The translations under genes were made by a program, and so were the position numbers. The notes beneath the pieces were generated by a model. It did no database searches and was not told the DNA's origin. It worked only from the letters and a program-made list of their open reading frames with translations. This document shows, one piece after another, positions 1-8,197 of a stretch of DNA of 19,520 bases. Numbering within the stretch: the first letter of the stretch is position 1; each line of letters starts with the position of its first letter. Source of the DNA: Candidatus Woesebacteria bacterium UBA5073 (lineage in GTDB: Bacteria > Patescibacteriota > Microgenomatia > UBA8517); NCBI GenBank assembly GCA_002415845.1, contig DIAR01000042.1:1-19520 (forward strand), read 5' to 3'.

Positions 1-1397
1 CGGCCAATCCCCAACTTTTCCAAAGTTTTAATTAAGGAAGCCTCGTTAAATCTAACCGGTGGTTGGGTAAACTTTTGTTCTCCCCAGGTTTTGATAAGTT
101 TAAGAACTTCATCCTTTTCCACTTCCGGTAAAGATACTTCACCCTCTTCACCGTTTTTAAAAAGAATTTTCCAACCGTCAAAGCGCATGACCTGACCGGA
201 AGCTCTTAAAAGATAAATTTTGTCGCCTTTAGCCTCTACATCAATCACCGTTTCGTCATAAAGACTTTCCGCCATTTGGGTAGCAACAAAACGCCTGGCA
301 ATTAAACCGTATAGGGTGGATTTATCTTTAGCCAGGCCATCCGCATCTTTTTCCTTGGCAACATTGGTCGGTCTTATTGCCTCATGAGCCTCTTGAGCCA
401 CTTTGGAAGTGGTTTTATAATATCTCTCTTCCCCTGAGAGATATTTCTCCCCGTATTTCTCTTTAATGAAAGATCTTAATTTTAAAACCGCACTTTTGGC
501 CACAAATAAAGAATCGGTTCTGTGATAGGTAATTAAACCCTCTTCATAAAGTTGTTGAGCTATGTTCATCGTCTTTTTGGCCGACCAACCCAAAAGTCTG
601 GCTGCGGCCTGAGTCATGGTAGAGGTTGTATAAGGAGGATATGGCTTCTTCGTCACCTGTCTTTTGGCAACTTCATATACTTTGTAGTCGGCTTTTTCCA
701 GGTCCTTAACAATTGAGTTGGCCGTTTTCCCGTCTTTAACATCGGCTTTCTTGTCTTCGATTTTGGAAAGATAAATCTGAAACTCCCCATTCTTCTTTCC
801 TTTAACCAAAGAAAATATTTCCCAGTATTCATCTTTTTTAAATTTCTCAATTTCTCTTTCCCTTTCAACAATCAAACGGACGGCGACTGTTTGAACTCTT
901 CCGGCAGATAAACCCCGTCTGACCTTCCGCCACAAAAGCGGCGATAGTTTATAACCGACCAACCGGTCCAGTACCCTCCTTCCGACTTGAGCATCAACCA
1001 AATTCTTATCAACATCTCTGGGGGCCGCCAGGGCTTCTTCAACCGCTTCTTTGGTAATTTCATGAAAAACTATTCTTGATAGTTTGTCTTTGTTGTCTTT
1101 TCTCTCCAATAAAAACTCCTCAACATGTGAAGCAATCGCTTCTCCTTCCCGGTCAGGGTCGGTCGCGATATAAATCTTCTTGGCTGTTTTTCCCGCTTTT
1201 TGAATATTGGCTACTTCCTCTTTTTTCTTTTCAACCGCAACATATGAGGGTTTGAAATTTTTCTCGACATCGATTCCCAATTCGCTTTTGGGTAAATCTT
1301 TAATATGACCTTTGGTCGCCAAAACGTCATAATCCTTACCTAAAAATTTAGAAAGAGTGTTGGCTTTTGTCGGTGACTCAACAATTATTAAATTCAT
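1..1397 (-). CDS. topA: DNA topoisomerase I, 3' end cut by the window
   Basis: Type IA topoisomerase that relaxes negatively supercoiled DNA by cutting and rejoining one strand. The visible part is 465 codons of a protein usually about 650-850 residues long; the reading frame stays open to base 1. The start is the ATG at 1397-1395, giving MNLIIVESPTKANTLSKFLG, the usual opening of the TOPRIM domain. Metal-binding acidic residues follow in ATDPDREGEA (residues 79-87). The catalytic tyrosine is Y291 in GLITYHRTDS; many relatives have YMRTDS here. The SAGRVQT and EAHEAIRPT motifs of the family are also present. The C-terminal part, including any zinc-finger modules, lies outside the window. It follows dprA by 61 nt on the same strand, a pairing common in bacteria. 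No good Shine-Dalgarno is seen; a TGG-TAGAAT extended -10 lies in the 61-nt gap, so it may have its own promoter. Confidence 0.97.
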   Translation of the reverse strand, partial: MNLIIVESPTKANTLSKFLGKDYDVLATKGHIKDLPKSELGIDVEKNFKPSYVAVEKKKEEVANIQKAGKTAKKIYIATDPDREGEAIASHVEEFLLERKDNKDKLSRIVFHEITKEAVEEALAAPRDVDKNLVDAQVGRRVLDRLVGYKLSPLLWRKVRRGLSAGRVQTVAVRLIVEREREIEKFKKDEYWEIFSLVKGKKNGEFQIYLSKIEDKKADVKDGKTANSIVKDLEKADYKVYEVAKRQVTKKPYPPYTTSTMTQAAARLLGWSAKKTMNIAQQLYEEGLITYHRTDSLFVAKSAVLKLRSFIKEKYGEKYLSGEERYYKTTSKVAQEAHEAIRPTNVAKEKDADGLAKDKSTLYGLIARRFVATQMAESLYDETVIDVEAKGDKIYLLRASGQVMRFDGWKILFKNGEEGEVSLPEVEKDEVLKLIKTWGEQKFTQPPVRFNEASLIKTLEKLGIG

Positions 1398-1458
1398 CTT
1401 TGTAAAATCATATCCTTTTATGAAAGAACATTCTACCAACACTTGTCAAATAAGATAT

Positions 1459-2319
1459 TTATAGTTCTTCCAAAATGTCCTTAATTTCGGTTAAAACTTT
1501 AGCCCCGTTTTTGATGAGAAACAAAGGCGCTTCGGATAAGGGCGATTCCAAACTGCCCGGAACGGCAAAGACGGTTTTACCCTGTTGGGCCGCACATGAA
1601 GCCGTAATTAAAGTCCCGCTTCTTTTGGCGCCCTCAATAACCACCACCCCTCGGGATAACCCGGATATTATTCTATTGCGGTTAACAAAATTAACCGGGT
1701 AAGGCGGTGTTCCCGGCGGATATTCGGAAATAAGCACTCCGTTTTTAATAATCTCAGCTGCTAAGTTTTTATTCTCCGGTGGATAGGTAATATCAAGGCC
1801 ACAACCCAAAACGGCAATCGTTCTTTTATTGTTTCTAACCGCCGTTTGATGGGCAACGGTATCAATACCTCTGGCCAAACCGGAAACCAAAGTCACGTTT
1901 TTCAAACACAACTCCTTTGAAAATTTAGTGGTCATCCTCAAGCCATATGACGACATATGCCGGCTGCCGACAATGGCCATGGCTTTGGCGTCTCTCTTTA
2001 AAAACTGGCCCTTATAAAACAGAAGATACGGAAAATCGGCAATACCTTTCAAATTCCGGGGATATTCTTCATCCTTATAAGAAAGAAGTTTAATTTCCAG
2101 GTTATTAAGTTTTTTTAAAAAAGTTTCTAAATCAAAATCCTGACGGTATTTGTTAAAACCGGCTACCAATCTTTGCGGAAGACCGGTTGCGATAAGTTCA
2201 CTTAAGGGAGCGTTAACAATTTTTTTAAAACTGCCGAAGTAGGACAAAAGAAGAGCAATTCTAAATCTACCCAAGGGGTAGTAGGAACAAACACAAATTA
2301 AACTGTCTTTTTCGTTCAT
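1459..2319 (-). CDS. dprA: DNA-processing protein DprA/Smf
   Basis: DprA binds incoming single-stranded DNA during transformation and loads RecA onto it. The 286-residue protein has an N-terminal SAM/HhH-like region (about 1-75) and the Rossmann-like core (about 85-280). Core motifs are AIVGSR (115-120), SGLARGID (146-153), the GCGLD turn (172-176), NRNRIISGLS (213-222) and SGTLITA (234-240). The protein ends soon after the core, so the C-terminal winged helix found in some DprA proteins is missing; this is a common short form. Its ATG overlaps the mrdA stop as ATGA, so translation is probably coupled and the gene belongs to the mreB-mrdA transcript. Its presence suggests natural DNA uptake, but no com genes are visible here. 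Confidence 0.95.
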   Translation of the reverse strand: MNEKDSLICVCSYYPLGRFRIALLLSYFGSFKKIVNAPLSELIATGLPQRLVAGFNKYRQDFDLETFLKKLNNLEIKLLSYKDEEYPRNLKGIADFPYLLFYKGQFLKRDAKAMAIVGSRHMSSYGLRMTTKFSKELCLKNVTLVSGLARGIDTVAHQTAVRNNKRTIAVLGCGLDITYPPENKNLAAEIIKNGVLISEYPPGTPPYPVNFVNRNRIISGLSRGVVVIEGAKRSGTLITASCAAQQGKTVFAVPGSLESPLSEAPLFLIKNGAKVLTEIKDILEEL

Positions 2320-3962
2320 CGACTGTCCTGAGTTTGGTTTTTTTGATTAAACCAATAATCAAAGATTGTCCTGGCTAAAGGTCCGGCTTCTTTGGAACCT
2401 TCACCCCCTCGTTCTACTAAAACAGTGGCTACAATCTCCGGAAAATCAAACGGGGCAAAGGCCGAAAACCAAGCATGGGTTTTGCCGTCAACGTTCGTTT
2501 CGGCCGTTCCGGTTTTACAACCGACTTCAAGACCGTTATGTTTATCGGCAAAATCAAAAAAGGTATAGCCGGTTCCACCGGTCTGACAAACTTCTTTTAG
2601 TCCTTCCTTAACCAGTGAAAAAGCATCCCTGTCGATTTTTAAATTCCGACAAGTTTCGTTTTTGTCCTGATTAAAATGAAGGGAGCAAACTTTACCTTCG
2701 TTGGCGACAGCCGCGGTCATTCGGTTCATCTCAACCGGCGTTACCGCCAAATCGCCCTGACCGATGGCTAAATGATAGGTATTACCCAAAAACCAACTTT
2801 CTTTTTTAATCTTTTCTTTCCACGCGGGGGTTGGCACCAAACCGGATATTTCTCCCGGAATATCAATGCCGGTTTCAGTATTTAAACCAAATTGCTCGGC
2901 ATAATCGGCAATCTTGACAGGGCCCACTAACTCGCCGATTTTATAAAAGAAGGTATCGGTCGAGCGGGCTAAGGCCCTGACTACATTAATCTTTCCCTCA
3001 GTTCGGCCGTATTGGGACAAATACCAGTTATAGTATTCGTAAATTCCGACTTTAATAACACCCGTATCTTCATAGTAATAATTTCGGTCAATTTTTCCCT
3101 CCGCCAAAGCAGCAATGGCAACCACGGGTTTAAAAACAGAGCCCGGGTGAAAAAGACCACCAATGGCCCGGTTAAAAACCGGTAGGTTTTCGTCCTTGAA
3201 ATAACTTTCAATTCGTCCGGCATTTCCGTTTAAAAAATCATTCGGGTCATATGAAGGAGAAGAATATAAAGACAAAATTGATCCCTGACCATCGGAAATT
3301 ACAATTGCTCCTTTCTTATCTTTTAAGAGATCGGAGATAAGATTTTGCAAACCATAGTGGATGGTAGTTTTCAAATCGGTTCCGGCAACGGGTTCTTTTC
3401 TTCCCAAAATTCTAATCTTCTTTCCGCTGGTGTCGACTTCAACTAACTCTTCACCGTCAACTCCGGAAAGAAAACACTCATATTGCTGTTCAAGCCCCGA
3501 ACGGCCGACCAAAGAACCTAACTTCCGGGGACCTTTTTCCGGACACTGGGGATTTACTTTTCCGACTTCTTCAGGGGAAACCTCACCCAGATAACCCCCG
3601 ATATGGGCAAATTTTGCACCCATTGGGTAGTCTCTTTTCCATTCGGAAATAATCTCTTCATCAAGGGCTCCCAAGATCGAATCGCTTTTGGCAAAACCGG
3701 ATTCGGGACTATAAACAATTTTCTTCTTGATTTCCAAATTGTTAACCAGGATTTCCCCACCCCGGGCCAAAATTCGGCCTCTGGGAGCGGTTATCGGAAT
3801 TCTTCTAATCCGGTTATTCTCGGCCAGATTTTTGTAAACCTTACCTTTGATAATCTGCAGTTCAAAAAGACGGGTCAGGAGAATTAAAAAACCAAGTAAG
3901 ATTAACCCCCTTAAAAACCACGACAACCAGCTTTGTTTCTTTTGTGAGGCAAGTGTCTCCAT
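2316..3962 (-). CDS. mrdA: Class B penicillin-binding protein 2 (elongasome transpeptidase)
   Basis: Peptidoglycan DD-transpeptidase that cross-links wall strands during cell elongation. The 548-residue protein has a short cytoplasmic start, one membrane helix (about 12-32), a PBP-dimer/pedestal region (about 45-200) and the transpeptidase domain. The three active-site motifs are SVFK (275-278, nucleophile S275), STD (334-336; the SxD form found in PBP2 rather than SxN) and KTG (483-485). The start MET at 3962 lies 9 bp after the mreB stop. The SxD motif and the mreB neighbour favour PBP2 over the division enzyme FtsI. At 548 residues it is shorter than E. coli PBP2 (about 630). mreC, mreD and rodA, often found beside this gene, are not in the window. 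Confidence 0.92.
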   Translation of the reverse strand: METLASQKKQSWLSWFLRGLILLGFLILLTRLFELQIIKGKVYKNLAENNRIRRIPITAPRGRILARGGEILVNNLEIKKKIVYSPESGFAKSDSILGALDEEIISEWKRDYPMGAKFAHIGGYLGEVSPEEVGKVNPQCPEKGPRKLGSLVGRSGLEQQYECFLSGVDGEELVEVDTSGKKIRILGRKEPVAGTDLKTTIHYGLQNLISDLLKDKKGAIVISDGQGSILSLYSSPSYDPNDFLNGNAGRIESYFKDENLPVFNRAIGGLFHPGSVFKPVVAIAALAEGKIDRNYYYEDTGVIKVGIYEYYNWYLSQYGRTEGKINVVRALARSTDTFFYKIGELVGPVKIADYAEQFGLNTETGIDIPGEISGLVPTPAWKEKIKKESWFLGNTYHLAIGQGDLAVTPVEMNRMTAAVANEGKVCSLHFNQDKNETCRNLKIDRDAFSLVKEGLKEVCQTGGTGYTFFDFADKHNGLEVGCKTGTAETNVDGKTHAWFSAFAPFDFPEIVATVLVERGGEGSKEAGPLARTIFDYWFNQKNQTQDSR

Positions 3963-3971
3963 AACTTTATT

Positions 3972-5027
3972 CTACAGCTTTGTAATCTGAATTTTCGAAA
4001 GAAGTCGGGCATCCGATAAAACTTTGCCGCAGCCCCTGACCACACAGGTTAAAGGATCGTCGGCTACCCAGGTTTCCATTTTGGTAATCTCGGCCACACT
4101 TTGATCAATACCGGATAAAAGGGCTCCACCTCCGGCCAGAACAATACCCCGTTCCATAATATCCGAAACCAACTCCGGCGGTGTTTCTTCCAAAGTGTCG
4201 GCAATATTAATCACAATCTCCTGAATAATGGGAGCCAAAGCTTCTCTTATTTCTCCGGCCGCCATTTTAACCGACTTGGGCAATCCCGTTTCCAAATCCC
4301 GCCCCCGGGCTACGGCAAATTTATCCTTACCCGATATTGCCGAACCGATATTTTTTTTGATTTCCTCGGCCGTCGGCTGACCCAAAAGAAGAGAGTATTT
4401 AAGTCTGGCATAATTAATAATTGCCTCATCCATCTCATCGCCGGCAATCCGAATTGACCTGCCAACCACAATTCCGCCCAAAGAAATAACCGCCACTTCG
4501 GTTGTTCCGCCCCCGATATCAACGATAAAAATACCTTCCGGTTCCTCAACCGGCAACCCCGCTCCAATAGCCGCCGCCATCGGCTCTTCAATTAAGTGGG
4601 CCTCCCTGGCACCGGAGGAAATAGCCGCATCGGCAACGGCTCTTCTTTCCACCTCCGTCACTCCGGAAGGAATGCCGATCACGACTCTGGGTCTTGGGAT
4701 TTTCGGAAAATTACTACCCGTGTCGTGAACTTTTTTAATGTAATGCGATAGCATGGCGGCCGTAGCATCAAAATCGGCAATCACACCGTTTTTAAGAGGT
4801 CTGATGGCTTCAATCGTGGCCGGGGCCCGACCCAACATTTTTTTGGCCGACATACCAATTGCCAAGATCTCTTTGGTTTTTTTAACCCGGGCAACGGCTG
4901 AAGGCTCTCTAATCACAATCCCTTTACCTTTAACCCAAACCAGGGTGTTGGATGTTCCCAAATCAATACCGATATCGTGAGAGAGGAGGCCCAGCAGATT
5001 ATTAATAATAGGAATTTGGAACTTCAT
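3972..5027 (-). CDS. mreB: Rod shape-determining actin homologue MreB
   Basis: Actin-like ATPase that forms membrane-bound filaments and guides lateral wall synthesis with PBP2 and RodA. The 351-residue length is typical. Nucleotide-binding motifs are phosphate-1 DIGIDLGTSNTLVW (18-31), IEEPMAAAIGAG (146-157) with the catalytic glutamate region, phosphate-2 IVDIGGGTTEVAV (168-180) and the adenosine motif GIVLAGGGALLSG (294-306). The first residues (IINNLLGLLS) look like the amphipathic membrane-targeting helix seen in other MreBs. It is first in the minus-strand run mreB-mrdA-dprA(-topA), directly behind the promoter at 5041-5068. Only about 7 nt are expected between the transcription start and the ATG at 5027, and no Shine-Dalgarno is visible. 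Confidence 0.97.
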   Translation of the reverse strand: MKFQIPIINNLLGLLSHDIGIDLGTSNTLVWVKGKGIVIREPSAVARVKKTKEILAIGMSAKKMLGRAPATIEAIRPLKNGVIADFDATAAMLSHYIKKVHDTGSNFPKIPRPRVVIGIPSGVTEVERRAVADAAISSGAREAHLIEEPMAAAIGAGLPVEEPEGIFIVDIGGGTTEVAVISLGGIVVGRSIRIAGDEMDEAIINYARLKYSLLLGQPTAEEIKKNIGSAISGKDKFAVARGRDLETGLPKSVKMAAGEIREALAPIIQEIVINIADTLEETPPELVSDIMERGIVLAGGGALLSGIDQSVAEITKMETWVADDPLTCVVRGCGKVLSDARLLSKIQITKL

Positions 5028-5040
5028 TTAATTTAGGGCA

Positions 5041-5091
5041 AGTATAACTATATTAATAACTATTTCAAAGAGGATTTTAGGCAAGTATAAT
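5041..5091. promoter_or_regulatory. Divergent promoters for mreB (-) and the O-antigen ligase-like gene (+) sharing a -35 hexamer
   Basis: On the minus strand TTGAAA (5068-5063), a 16-nt spacer and TATACT (5046-5041) form a good sigma70-type promoter for mreB. On the plus strand the same hexamer reads TTTCAA (5063-5068), followed by a 17-nt spacer and TATAAT (5086-5091), 18 nt before the ATG at 5110. The two promoters would therefore exclude one another. Seen in sequence only. Confidence 0.6.
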
Positions 5092-5109
5092 TGGTGAGAT
5101 AAAAAATTA

Positions 5110-7149
5110 ATGCTTAAATTTCTGGAAAAAAGTCTCTTTACTCTTTTTAATCTGCTTTTTTTCTTTGTCCCGCTGATCTTTTACCCCAGCACTTCGGAAC
5201 TGTTTGAATTTAACAAAATGATTTTTGTTTACACTATGACCGTTTTGATTTGCCTTACCTGGGTACTAAAAATGATACTTAACAGGAAATTCTTTGTACG
5301 TCGCACAATCTTGGATATTCCTCTTTTAATCTTTTTGGGCAGCCAATTTCTGGCAACAGTTTTTTCTTTTGATTTTCGGACTTCACTCCTTGGTTATTAT
5401 TCCCGTTTTAACGGCGGATTTCTTTCCACCCTTTCCTATACCCTCCTCTTCTTTGCCTTTACCACCAATATTAATAAAGAAAAAGGTCTTTTTATCCTTA
5501 AGTCCCTGCTTATTTCGGGCTTTTTGGTTTCCCTTTACGGTATTTTGGAACATTTCGGAATTGATAAAGACATCTGGGTTCAGGATGTCCAAAACCGGGT
5601 GTTCTCGTCTCTCGGGCAACCTAATTGGTTGGCAGCTTTTTTGGTTATTCTTCTGCCCGTATCCTGGGCCTTTTTTATTAAAGAAAGAAAGACAAACGTT
5701 CTTTGGCTAATTTTTTCGACCGTCTTTTTCGTTACTCTTCTTTTCACCAAATCCAGATCGGGCCTTTTGGGTTTTGCCCTGGCGGATTTTATTTTTTGCC
5801 TCCTGGCTTTGGTTATCAATAAAAAGGAAGCCATTTTAAAAACCAAACCTCTCCTTTTAAGATTGGGGTTATTGAATCTTATCTTTGTGGTTTTTGTTCT
5901 TGCCTTGGGAACTCCCTTTTCACCACGGTTAAGTGATTTATTCAACAAGAAAGAAGTTTCTGTGGTTACACCGCAGACGGTCGGTCCGGCCCTGGAAACC
6001 GGCGGAACGGAATCTGGGGAAATCCGGAAAATTGTTTGGGAAGGAGCTTTTGAAATTTTTAAACACCATCCTGTCTTGGGAACCGGAGTAGAAACTTTCG
6101 CTTTCTCTTATTACAACTTCAGACCGGAAAGACATAATTTGGTTTCCGAATGGGATTTCCTTTACAACAAAGCCCACAACGAATATTTAAACATCATGGC
6201 CAACACCGGAACAATCGGTATTATTTCATACCTCTTGATGGTTGTTGTTTTCTTTAAATTTCTCGCCCAAAAATTATTAGCCAAAGAAAAAGAAGAGAAC
6301 GCTAAACTAATGCTTCTCGCTTTAGGTTCCGGTTATGCAAGTATTCTCGTCACCAACTTCTTCGGTTTTTCCGTTGTCGTTATTTCCCTTCTGACTTTTT
6401 TGATTCCCGCTTTTGTCTTTAGTCTTTTAAATGTCGATGCGCCAGCTAAAACAAAGGAAGTGTCTTTGCAGGGTAAGCAAAAAGCCTTGATGATTTTTTC
6501 TTTAACCGTCGGTTTCTGGTTTCTTTTCTTGATTGCCCGCTATTGGTACGCCGATACTCTTTATGCCAAAGGCCAAAGCCAAAACGATTCCGGCAATCCC
6601 GTTAAAGCCAGAGCCAATTTAGTTAAAGCAATTAATCTTTCCCCTCAGGAAACAATTTACTGGATGGAAATTGCCGAAGCGGATACGACAATTGCCACCG
6701 CTTTATCAAAGGATAAAGATCAGGAAAAGGAAATGGCTCAAATTGCCATCAGTGAAGCCATTCAGGCAACAACCCTTTCTCCCAAAAACCCCAATCTGGA
6801 AAGAGCTTTGGCCAATATTTACATCAGACTTTCGGGAATTGATGAAACTTATTTATTCAAAGCCAGAGATGCTGTTTTAAGAGCCTTAAAGTTGGCCCCA
6901 ACCGATGCGAAACTTAAATATAACCTGGGACTAGTTATCGCCAGGGTTGGCGAAAACGACAAAGCCATCACAATCTTAAAAGAAACAATTGCCATGAAAG
7001 CCAACTACCGGGAACCAAGATATGCCCTGGCACTTCTTTTGATTGATAAAAACCTTAAAACCGAAGCCAGAGAACAGTTGAATTATATCCTGGAAAAAAT
7101 TAACCCTAAAGATGAAGCCAGTCTAAAACTGCTTAAAAGTCTTCAATAA
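5110..7149 (+). CDS. O-antigen ligase/polymerase-like membrane protein with C-terminal TPR domain
   Basis: A multi-spanning membrane protein of 679 residues. About ten hydrophobic helices lie between residues 5 and 440, with a final one near 457-477. A central outward-facing loop carries AHNEYLNIMANTGTIG (355-370), the histidine-containing signature of the Wzy_C/WaaL family that polymerises or ligates lipid-linked glycans. TKSRSGLLGF (213-222) is another typical family stretch. From about 480 to the end come TPR-like repeats (for example 484-511, 583-598, 602-629 and 634-665), as in many CPR and Chloroflexi versions. The likely role is transfer or polymerisation of surface polysaccharide or glycosylation of surface proteins; acceptor and sugar cannot be told. 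It is divergent from mreB. A GGTGAG at 5093-5098 would largely precede the predicted transcription start, so the Shine-Dalgarno is doubtful. Confidence 0.82.
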   Translation: MLKFLEKSLFTLFNLLFFFVPLIFYPSTSELFEFNKMIFVYTMTVLICLTWVLKMILNRKFFVRRTILDIPLLIFLGSQFLATVFSFDFRTSLLGYYSRFNGGFLSTLSYTLLFFAFTTNINKEKGLFILKSLLISGFLVSLYGILEHFGIDKDIWVQDVQNRVFSSLGQPNWLAAFLVILLPVSWAFFIKERKTNVLWLIFSTVFFVTLLFTKSRSGLLGFALADFIFCLLALVINKKEAILKTKPLLLRLGLLNLIFVVFVLALGTPFSPRLSDLFNKKEVSVVTPQTVGPALETGGTESGEIRKIVWEGAFEIFKHHPVLGTGVETFAFSYYNFRPERHNLVSEWDFLYNKAHNEYLNIMANTGTIGIISYLLMVVVFFKFLAQKLLAKEKEENAKLMLLALGSGYASILVTNFFGFSVVVISLLTFLIPAFVFSLLNVDAPAKTKEVSLQGKQKALMIFSLTVGFWFLFLIARYWYADTLYAKGQSQNDSGNPVKARANLVKAINLSPQETIYWMEIAEADTTIATALSKDKDQEKEMAQIAISEAIQATTLSPKNPNLERALANIYIRLSGIDETYLFKARDAVLRALKLAPTDAKLKYNLGLVIARVGENDKAITILKETIAMKANYREPRYALALLLIDKNLKTEAREQLNYILEKINPKDEASLKLLKSLQ

Positions 7150-7156
7150 AAATTTC

Positions 7157-7185
7157 TTGCTTTTCCCTTTATTAAGGTATATATA
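7157..7185 (+). promoter_or_regulatory. Promoter of the 139-residue orphan
   Basis: TTGCTT (7157-7162), a 17-nt spacer and TATATA (7180-7185) precede the ATG at 7201. AGGA at 7193-7196 may act as a Shine-Dalgarno in a very short leader. Confidence 0.45.
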
Positions 7186-7200
7186 AATAATCAGGAACAG

Positions 7201-7620
7201 ATGAAAAAAGAAAATTCAATTGAAGCACCTATTGACCCGAAAGAACAAAGAATCCAATTCCTAAGCCGGTGGGTATCTGATTTTCATAATATTACAAATG
7301 GGGTTAGTGACCCGCCTAGAGGATATCTCCCTGGCATTAAAGCTGGTCCTTCAATGCGTGAATTGGTTAATCGATTAGAAGATAAACCCGGAACAGTTGA
7401 TATTTCAAAGGCAATTGAGATCATTTACTCCAAATCATTTGGTCCTGTAAAGAATATGTATAAGAATACCGATGGCGTATTTACCTGTAAGGGTCTTTTC
7501 TGGACGCTCCTCCACAACGAAATGATAAACATGAGCGATGACTACAAAATAACGTTGGGTAAGCGCGTCTATGAAGAATCGACCAAACCATATCGATTCT
7601 TAACCATGGCTTGGGATTAA
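7201..7620 (+). CDS. Hypothetical protein, 139 aa
   Basis: Not recognised. A soluble, mixed-charge protein with no signal peptide, membrane helix or cysteine pair. Residues 47-60 (PGIKAGPSMRELVN) and 66-82 (VDISKAIEIIYSKSFGP) look helical, and the C-terminal half has the pattern FTCKGLFWTLLHNEMINMSDDYKITLGKRV, probably helical too. The start is the ATG at 7201, placed 5 nt after AGGA and just behind a plausible promoter, which together with an uninterrupted frame supports expression. It sits alone between the O-antigen ligase-like gene and def, each of which has its own promoter, so its context says nothing about function. Confidence 0.7.
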   Translation: MKKENSIEAPIDPKEQRIQFLSRWVSDFHNITNGVSDPPRGYLPGIKAGPSMRELVNRLEDKPGTVDISKAIEIIYSKSFGPVKNMYKNTDGVFTCKGLFWTLLHNEMINMSDDYKITLGKRVYEESTKPYRFLTMAWD

Positions 7621-7642
7621 TAAAGCATTTTTACTCCTATAA

Positions 7643-7651
7643 TGCTATAAT
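7643..7651 (+). promoter_or_regulatory. Extended -10 promoter of def-fmt (leaderless arrangement)
   Basis: TGC-TATAAT (TATAAT at 7646-7651) ends 6 nt before the ATG at 7658, so transcription should begin at or next to the A of the start codon. A second TATAAT lies at 7638-7643. No clear -35 is present. Confidence 0.6.
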
Positions 7652-7657
7652 TTGGCC

Positions 7658-8197
7658 ATGATTAGAAAAATCTTGCCGTCAAAAGACCCCAGGCTTAACG
7701 GTCTTTCCAAACCGGTCAAAGTAATCGATAAGAAAGTACTGACTTTGGCCAAAGATTTGGTTGATACCCTTAAAGTGCAAAAAGAGCCTGAAGGCGTGGG
7801 TTTGGCTGCCTGCCAGATCGGTGTTTTGCTGCAGGTTTTTGCCATGGTTCAGGCTGATAAAATACGGGTGATTATTAACCCTGAAGTTCTTGAGGTTAAA
7901 AACGTCAAGAAGACCACAAAGACGGGTAAAACCAAAATTAAGGAAAGTGATATTTTGGAAGGCTGTCTTTCCCTTCCCAACTATTACGGTCCTCTTAAAA
8001 GGCCCAACTTCATTAAGATTAAATTCTTAAACCTTAAAGGCGAGGAAGTCACTGAAATTTTCAGAGGCTTTCAGGCCCAAATCGTCCAGCACGAACTTGA
8101 CCACTTGAAAGGCGTTCTCTTCTTAAGAAGAATTTTCGAACAGAAAAAACCGCTTTATAAGTTAAAGGGTGATGAGTTTGAGGAGGTAGAACTGTGA
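7658..8197 (+). CDS. def: Peptide deformylase
   Basis: Removes the formyl group from the N-terminal methionine of new proteins, using a metal ion (usually Fe2+). All three family motifs are intact: GVGLAACQIG, EGCLSLP (its Cys is a metal ligand) and QHELDHLKG (the HExxH-type motif as HELDH, giving the two His ligands and the catalytic Glu). With the ATG at 7658 the protein has 179 residues, a normal length. An in-frame TTG at 7652 would add two residues but lies directly against the -10 box, upstream of the expected transcription start, so the ATG is preferred. The stop overlaps the fmt GTG start as GTGA, so the pair forms a coupled operon. This is the expected partnership, since Fmt adds the formyl group that Def removes. 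Confidence 0.96.
   Translation: MIRKILPSKDPRLNGLSKPVKVIDKKVLTLAKDLVDTLKVQKEPEGVGLAACQIGVLLQVFAMVQADKIRVIINPEVLEVKNVKKTTKTGKTKIKESDILEGCLSLPNYYGPLKRPNFIKIKFLNLKGEEVTEIFRGFQAQIVQHELDHLKGVLFLRRIFEQKKPLYKLKGDEFEEVEL

Noticed and set aside
653..1063. Short minus-strand reading frames inside topA
   Set aside because: They are out-of-frame shadows; the topA frame is continuous with all motifs from 1397 to base 3.
1380..1413. A five-codon leader ORF (ATG ATT TTA CAA AGA TGA) whose stop overlaps the topA ATG
   Set aside because: Its only Shine-Dalgarno-like AAGGA is one base from the ATG, too close to work, and such short ORFs arise easily by chance.
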